In this document: positions 59,384 through 62,248 of the stretch, piece by piece
Numbering within the stretch: the stretch's first letter is position 1
How the letters are laid out: each line of letters starts with the position of its first letter
Origin: Pectobacterium betavasculorum
GTDB taxonomy: Bacteria > Pseudomonadota > Gammaproteobacteria > Enterobacterales > Enterobacteriaceae
DNA: 62,248 nt
NCBI RefSeq assembly: GCF_000749845.1
Contig: NZ_JQHM01000017.1
Location: 1 to 62,248 of the forward strand
Reading direction: 5' to 3'
Notes under the pieces: generated by a model
The model's database searches: none
The model's input: only the letters and a program-made list of their open reading frames with translations
What the model was told of the DNA's origin: nothing
Translations under genes and position numbers: made by a program

Positions 59384-61282
59384 ATGATTAAAAAAATTTC
59401 GCTGCTGACGGCGCTTTCCGTCACGGCATTTTCTGGCTGGGCGCAGGAAAACAGTTCATTTCAAAACTCGTCATCTCACAATACATCATCGGAAAAAAAT
59501 GCCGATGATGTGGTGGTAACAGCAAACCGTTTCGCACAGCCGGTTTCTTCGGTATTGGCAGCAAATAGCATTGTAACGCGAGCTGATATTGATCGCTGGC
59601 AGGCGAAGTCACTCAATGATGTGATGCGCCGCTTGCCGGGTGTAGATATTGCTGAGAATGGTGGCCGAGGACAGCTTGGATCAGTATTTATCCGTGGTGG
59701 AAGTGCTAGCCATGTGCTGGTGCTGGTTGACGGCGTTCGCCTTGCCTCTGCAGGGGTTTCCGGTAGCGTTGACTTCAGCCAGATACCTTTATCTCTAGTG
59801 CAACGCATTGAATATATTCGTGGCCCGCGTTCTGCTGTGTACGGCTCTGATGCTATCAGCGGCGTTATCAATATTATTACTGAGCGTGATCAAGATGGAG
59901 GCGTGCTTAATGCTGGCTACGGCTCTCATGCTTATCAGAATTATGATGGTTCAGTTCGTGGTCATGTAAGCGATAACACGATTGTGAGCGTTGCCGGAAG
60001 TTATGAAACCACGCACGGATTTAATGTTTATCCGTCCTCACCGATGCCGACTGACAGAGATAATGATGGTTATCGCAGCAAATCTTTTTGGGGGGCACTT
60101 GAGCAGCGTTTTACCGAGAATGCCTCGGGGTTTTTCCGCGCTTACGGATACGACAATAATACGGATTATGACGTTGCCTCGGCTTTTCCTGGTAACGATA
60201 AGCGCTATTTGAATACCCGAAATTATGACGCAGGGTTGAAATTCAACGACGGGATATATTCAAGCCAGTTAACAGCTAGCTACCAGACTTATGACGATCT
60301 CAATTTTAACGACCTCATCGGAAAATACAACGGAACCATTACGCAAATTGAGCAACGTAATCTGCAATGGGGTAATGTCTTCACTGTAGGCAATGGTAGC
60401 GTAAGCGTTGGGGCTGATTGGCGTAATGAACGAGCACAACCAGGGGGCGGTGCTGCATATACTCAGGCTCATAGCCGGGATAATACTGGTGTCTATTTGA
60501 CGACCCAGCAGCAGCTAGGTTCTGTTACGTTAGAGGGCGCTGTACGTGGTGATGATAATCAACAGTATGGCCGACATGGTACGTGGCAAACGGGTGCTGC
60601 GTGGGAATTTGTTGACGGCTATCGGCTTGTTGGTTCTTACGGTACGGCATTTAAAGCGCCAACATTCGACAAGATATATGACACAGCATACTCGCAGGGG
60701 AATCCTAATTTATCGCCTGAAGAAAGTAAGCAGTGGGAAGTTGGTGTAGAAGGCTTAAGTGGCCCTGTTAACTGGCGGATTTCCGGTTATCGTAATGAGG
60801 TGACTGACCTTATTAACTACCGTGCGATTAATTTCTCAACGGGAACCTACGATAATATCGGCAAGGCGATAATGACTGGGGCCGAATTTACTGCAAACTA
60901 TGATACCGGCTGGCTTTCGCATCAGGTGACGCTCGAATATTTAGATGCTAAGGATAAAACTGCAGATAAAGCTTTGGCCCGTCGTGCCCATAAAAAGGCG
61001 AAATATGAGCTTTCAACGACTGTAGATGACGTGAACATATCGCTGACATGGCTTTATCAAGGCGCTCGCCCTGATACTAATTTTGACCCTGTTACCTTCC
61101 AGCCTCAACCCGTGAAACTTGGTGGGTATAGCCTGTGGGATCTCGCCGCCTCATATCCAGTCACCTCTCATCTTACCGTTCGTGGTAGAATCGCCAACCT
61201 GTTTGATAAAGATTATGAGACGGCATATGGCTACCGCACGGCAGGGCGAGAATACTATCTCACTGGAAGCTATACCTTCTAA
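59384..61282 (+). CDS. btuB: vitamin B12 TonB-dependent receptor BtuB
   Basis: Outer-membrane receptor of 632 residues with a signal peptide (about 1-20), TonB box (DDVVVTAN, about 40-47), plug (about 50-170; RRLPGVDIAENGGRGQLGSV, YIRGPRSAVYGSDAISGVI) and barrel ending TAGREYYLTGSYTF. Matches E. coli BtuB along its length. It imports cobalamin with BtuFCD, which is not in the window. B12 feeds MetH. Control by the riboswitch, and possibly by MetJ. Confidence 0.97.
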   Translation: MIKKISLLTALSVTAFSGWAQENSSFQNSSSHNTSSEKNADDVVVTANRFAQPVSSVLAANSIVTRADIDRWQAKSLNDVMRRLPGVDIAENGGRGQLGSVFIRGGSASHVLVLVDGVRLASAGVSGSVDFSQIPLSLVQRIEYIRGPRSAVYGSDAISGVINIITERDQDGGVLNAGYGSHAYQNYDGSVRGHVSDNTIVSVAGSYETTHGFNVYPSSPMPTDRDNDGYRSKSFWGALEQRFTENASGFFRAYGYDNNTDYDVASAFPGNDKRYLNTRNYDAGLKFNDGIYSSQLTASYQTYDDLNFNDLIGKYNGTITQIEQRNLQWGNVFTVGNGSVSVGADWRNERAQPGGGAAYTQAHSRDNTGVYLTTQQQLGSVTLEGAVRGDDNQQYGRHGTWQTGAAWEFVDGYRLVGSYGTAFKAPTFDKIYDTAYSQGNPNLSPEESKQWEVGVEGLSGPVNWRISGYRNEVTDLINYRAINFSTGTYDNIGKAIMTGAEFTANYDTGWLSHQVTLEYLDAKDKTADKALARRAHKKAKYELSTTVDDVNISLTWLYQGARPDTNFDPVTFQPQPVKLGGYSLWDLAASYPVTSHLTVRGRIANLFDKDYETAYGYRTAGREYYLTGSYTF

Positions 61283-62084
61283 CCTGCTATCCCGACCTAC
61301 GATTCTGGTGTTCGATTCCGGAGTAGGCGGGTTGTCTGTTTATGATGAGATCCGGCAACTTCTGCCGGATCTTCACTATATATACGCATTCGATAATGAA
61401 GCGTTTCCCTATGGTGAGAAATCACAGCAGTTTATTATCGAGCGAGTAGTTGAGATTGTTAACGCAGTTCAACAACACCATCAGCTCGCATTAGTTGTGA
61501 TTGCTTGCAATACGGCGAGTACGATTTCCCTTCCTGCTTTACGTGAACGCTTTACTTTCCCTGTCGTGGGCGTCGTCCCCGCGGTTAAACCGGCGGCTAA
61601 GCTGACGCGCAACGGCGTTGTGGGCCTACTGGCGACGCGGGCAACCGTTCAACGCCCGTATACACACGAGCTGATTACCCGTTTTGCTACGGATTGCCAG
61701 ATTTTGTCGCTGGGGTCATCAGAACTGGTTGAATTGGCAGAGGCTAAATTGCAAGGAGAGGTGATCCCAATTTCCGAACTGCAAAAAATCCTGCGTCCTT
61801 GGCTACGTCTGCCGGAGCCACCCGATACGGTTGTGCTTGGGTGTACGCATTTCCCGTTGTTAGCTGAAGAGCTGAAAATGGCTTTGCCAGAGGGAACACG
61901 TCTTGTTGATTCCGGCGCGGCTATAGCCAAAAGAACGGCATGGCTGGTTGCTAATCTGGATAGCCCTCCACTTTCTAGCGATAGAAACCTGGTTTATTGC
62001 CTGACGATTACGCCTAAAGTCGCCACGCTGTGGCCAATATTGCAGCGTTATGGCTTCGATTCGCTGGAAAAACTGCCACTTTAA
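61227..62084 (+). CDS. murI: glutamate racemase
   Basis: Racemase of 285 residues making D-glutamate for peptidoglycan. The two catalytic Cys are in VIACNTAST (about 93) and VVLGCTHFPL (about 205); start of the fold is TILVFDSGVGGLSVYDEIR. I start at ATG 61227 (MATARQGEN), giving the E. coli length and overlapping btuB by 56 bases in another frame, as in E. coli; an ATG at 61119 would overlap more. Followed by an rrn promoter. Confidence 0.95.
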   Translation: MATARQGENTISLEAIPSNLLSRPTILVFDSGVGGLSVYDEIRQLLPDLHYIYAFDNEAFPYGEKSQQFIIERVVEIVNAVQQHHQLALVVIACNTASTISLPALRERFTFPVVGVVPAVKPAAKLTRNGVVGLLATRATVQRPYTHELITRFATDCQILSLGSSELVELAEAKLQGEVIPISELQKILRPWLRLPEPPDTVVLGCTHFPLLAEELKMALPEGTRLVDSGAAIAKRTAWLVANLDSPPLSSDRNLVYCLTITPKVATLWPILQRYGFDSLEKLPL

Positions 62085-62100
62085 TCGCTTTGTGGGTGAA

Positions 62101-62248
62101 TAGTAGACAAACGATAATTATTTTGCATTTAGCGCTTGTCAGCCGCCGAGAAGTCCCTATAATGCGCCTCCACTGACACGGCAACAGCGACACGCAGTTG
62201 CGGTGACAGGAAAAAGATTTACTAAAGGCGGTCAGTAATGACTTGACT
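62101..62248 (+). promoter_or_regulatory. rRNA operon P1 promoter (rrn, partial upstream region)
   Basis: TTGTCA (62136), a 16-base spacer and TATAAT (62158) followed by a GC-rich discriminator (GCGCCTCC) match rrn P1, with an A/T-rich UP-element-like stretch just upstream (AACGATAATTATTTTGCATT). The window stops at TTGACT, probably the -35 of P2. murI-rrn is the E. coli rrnB order; the 16S gene lies beyond the window. Confidence 0.88.

Overview
The window is a chromosomal segment of an enterobacterium, most likely a soft-rot Pectobacterium. The proteins are close to those of E. coli K-12. The gene order follows the E. coli arc from cpxAR through pfkA, tpiA, glpFKX, hslVU, priA, metJBLF and oxyR to btuB, murI and an rrn operon. 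Plant-associated additions (a Tat-exported rhamnogalacturonan-lyase-like protein, sotB, aguBA) and ERIC repeats support the assignment. All coordinates, motifs and reading frames were read by eye; no database search was run.

Left part (1-12 kb): an AEC-family transporter, a Gln-rich exported protein, trmL, an unrecognised exported TPR/DUF3142 pair, the Cpx envelope-stress locus (cpxA, cpxR, divergent cpxP with a perfect CpxR box and the 3'-UTR sRNA CpxQ), sotB, fieF and pfkA.

Accessory block (12.3-25 kb): this lies where E. coli has sbp/cdh, between pfkA and tpiA. On the minus strand a periplasmic binding protein, a TonB-dependent receptor, a Tat-exported YetA/PcRGLX-like lyase and a YesU-like DUF1961 protein are tightly packed. 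On the plus strand, divergent from them, lie a private TonB-ExbB-ExbD set, an ABC permease carrying two permease domains in one chain, and its ATPase. A LysR regulator lies beside them. Together they look like one complete outer-to-inner membrane import system of unknown substrate. It is followed by aguBA (agmatine to putrescine).

Conserved middle (27.5-44.4 kb): tpiA, yiiQ, yiiR, fpr, the glpFKX operon (glycerol uptake, phosphorylation, fructose-1,6-bisphosphatase), zapB, rraA, menA, hslVU with a sigma-32 promoter, ftsN, cytR (carrying a 27-bp in-frame tandem duplication), priA and rpmE. A small accessory insertion follows: hicAB with hicA broken by a nonsense codon, and a FecBCD-type metal/cofactor ABC transporter.

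Right part (48-62.2 kb): metJ, metBL and metF with clear tandem met boxes, oxyR/sthA, fabR-yijD, trmA, and btuB behind a cobalamin riboswitch. That riboswitch carries an ERIC element in its variable P6 loop, and a MetJ-like operator lies just upstream. murI overlaps btuB, and the window ends in the P1 promoter of an rRNA operon.

Four ERIC elements and two other repeat families (called B and R here) fill many of the intergenic gaps.
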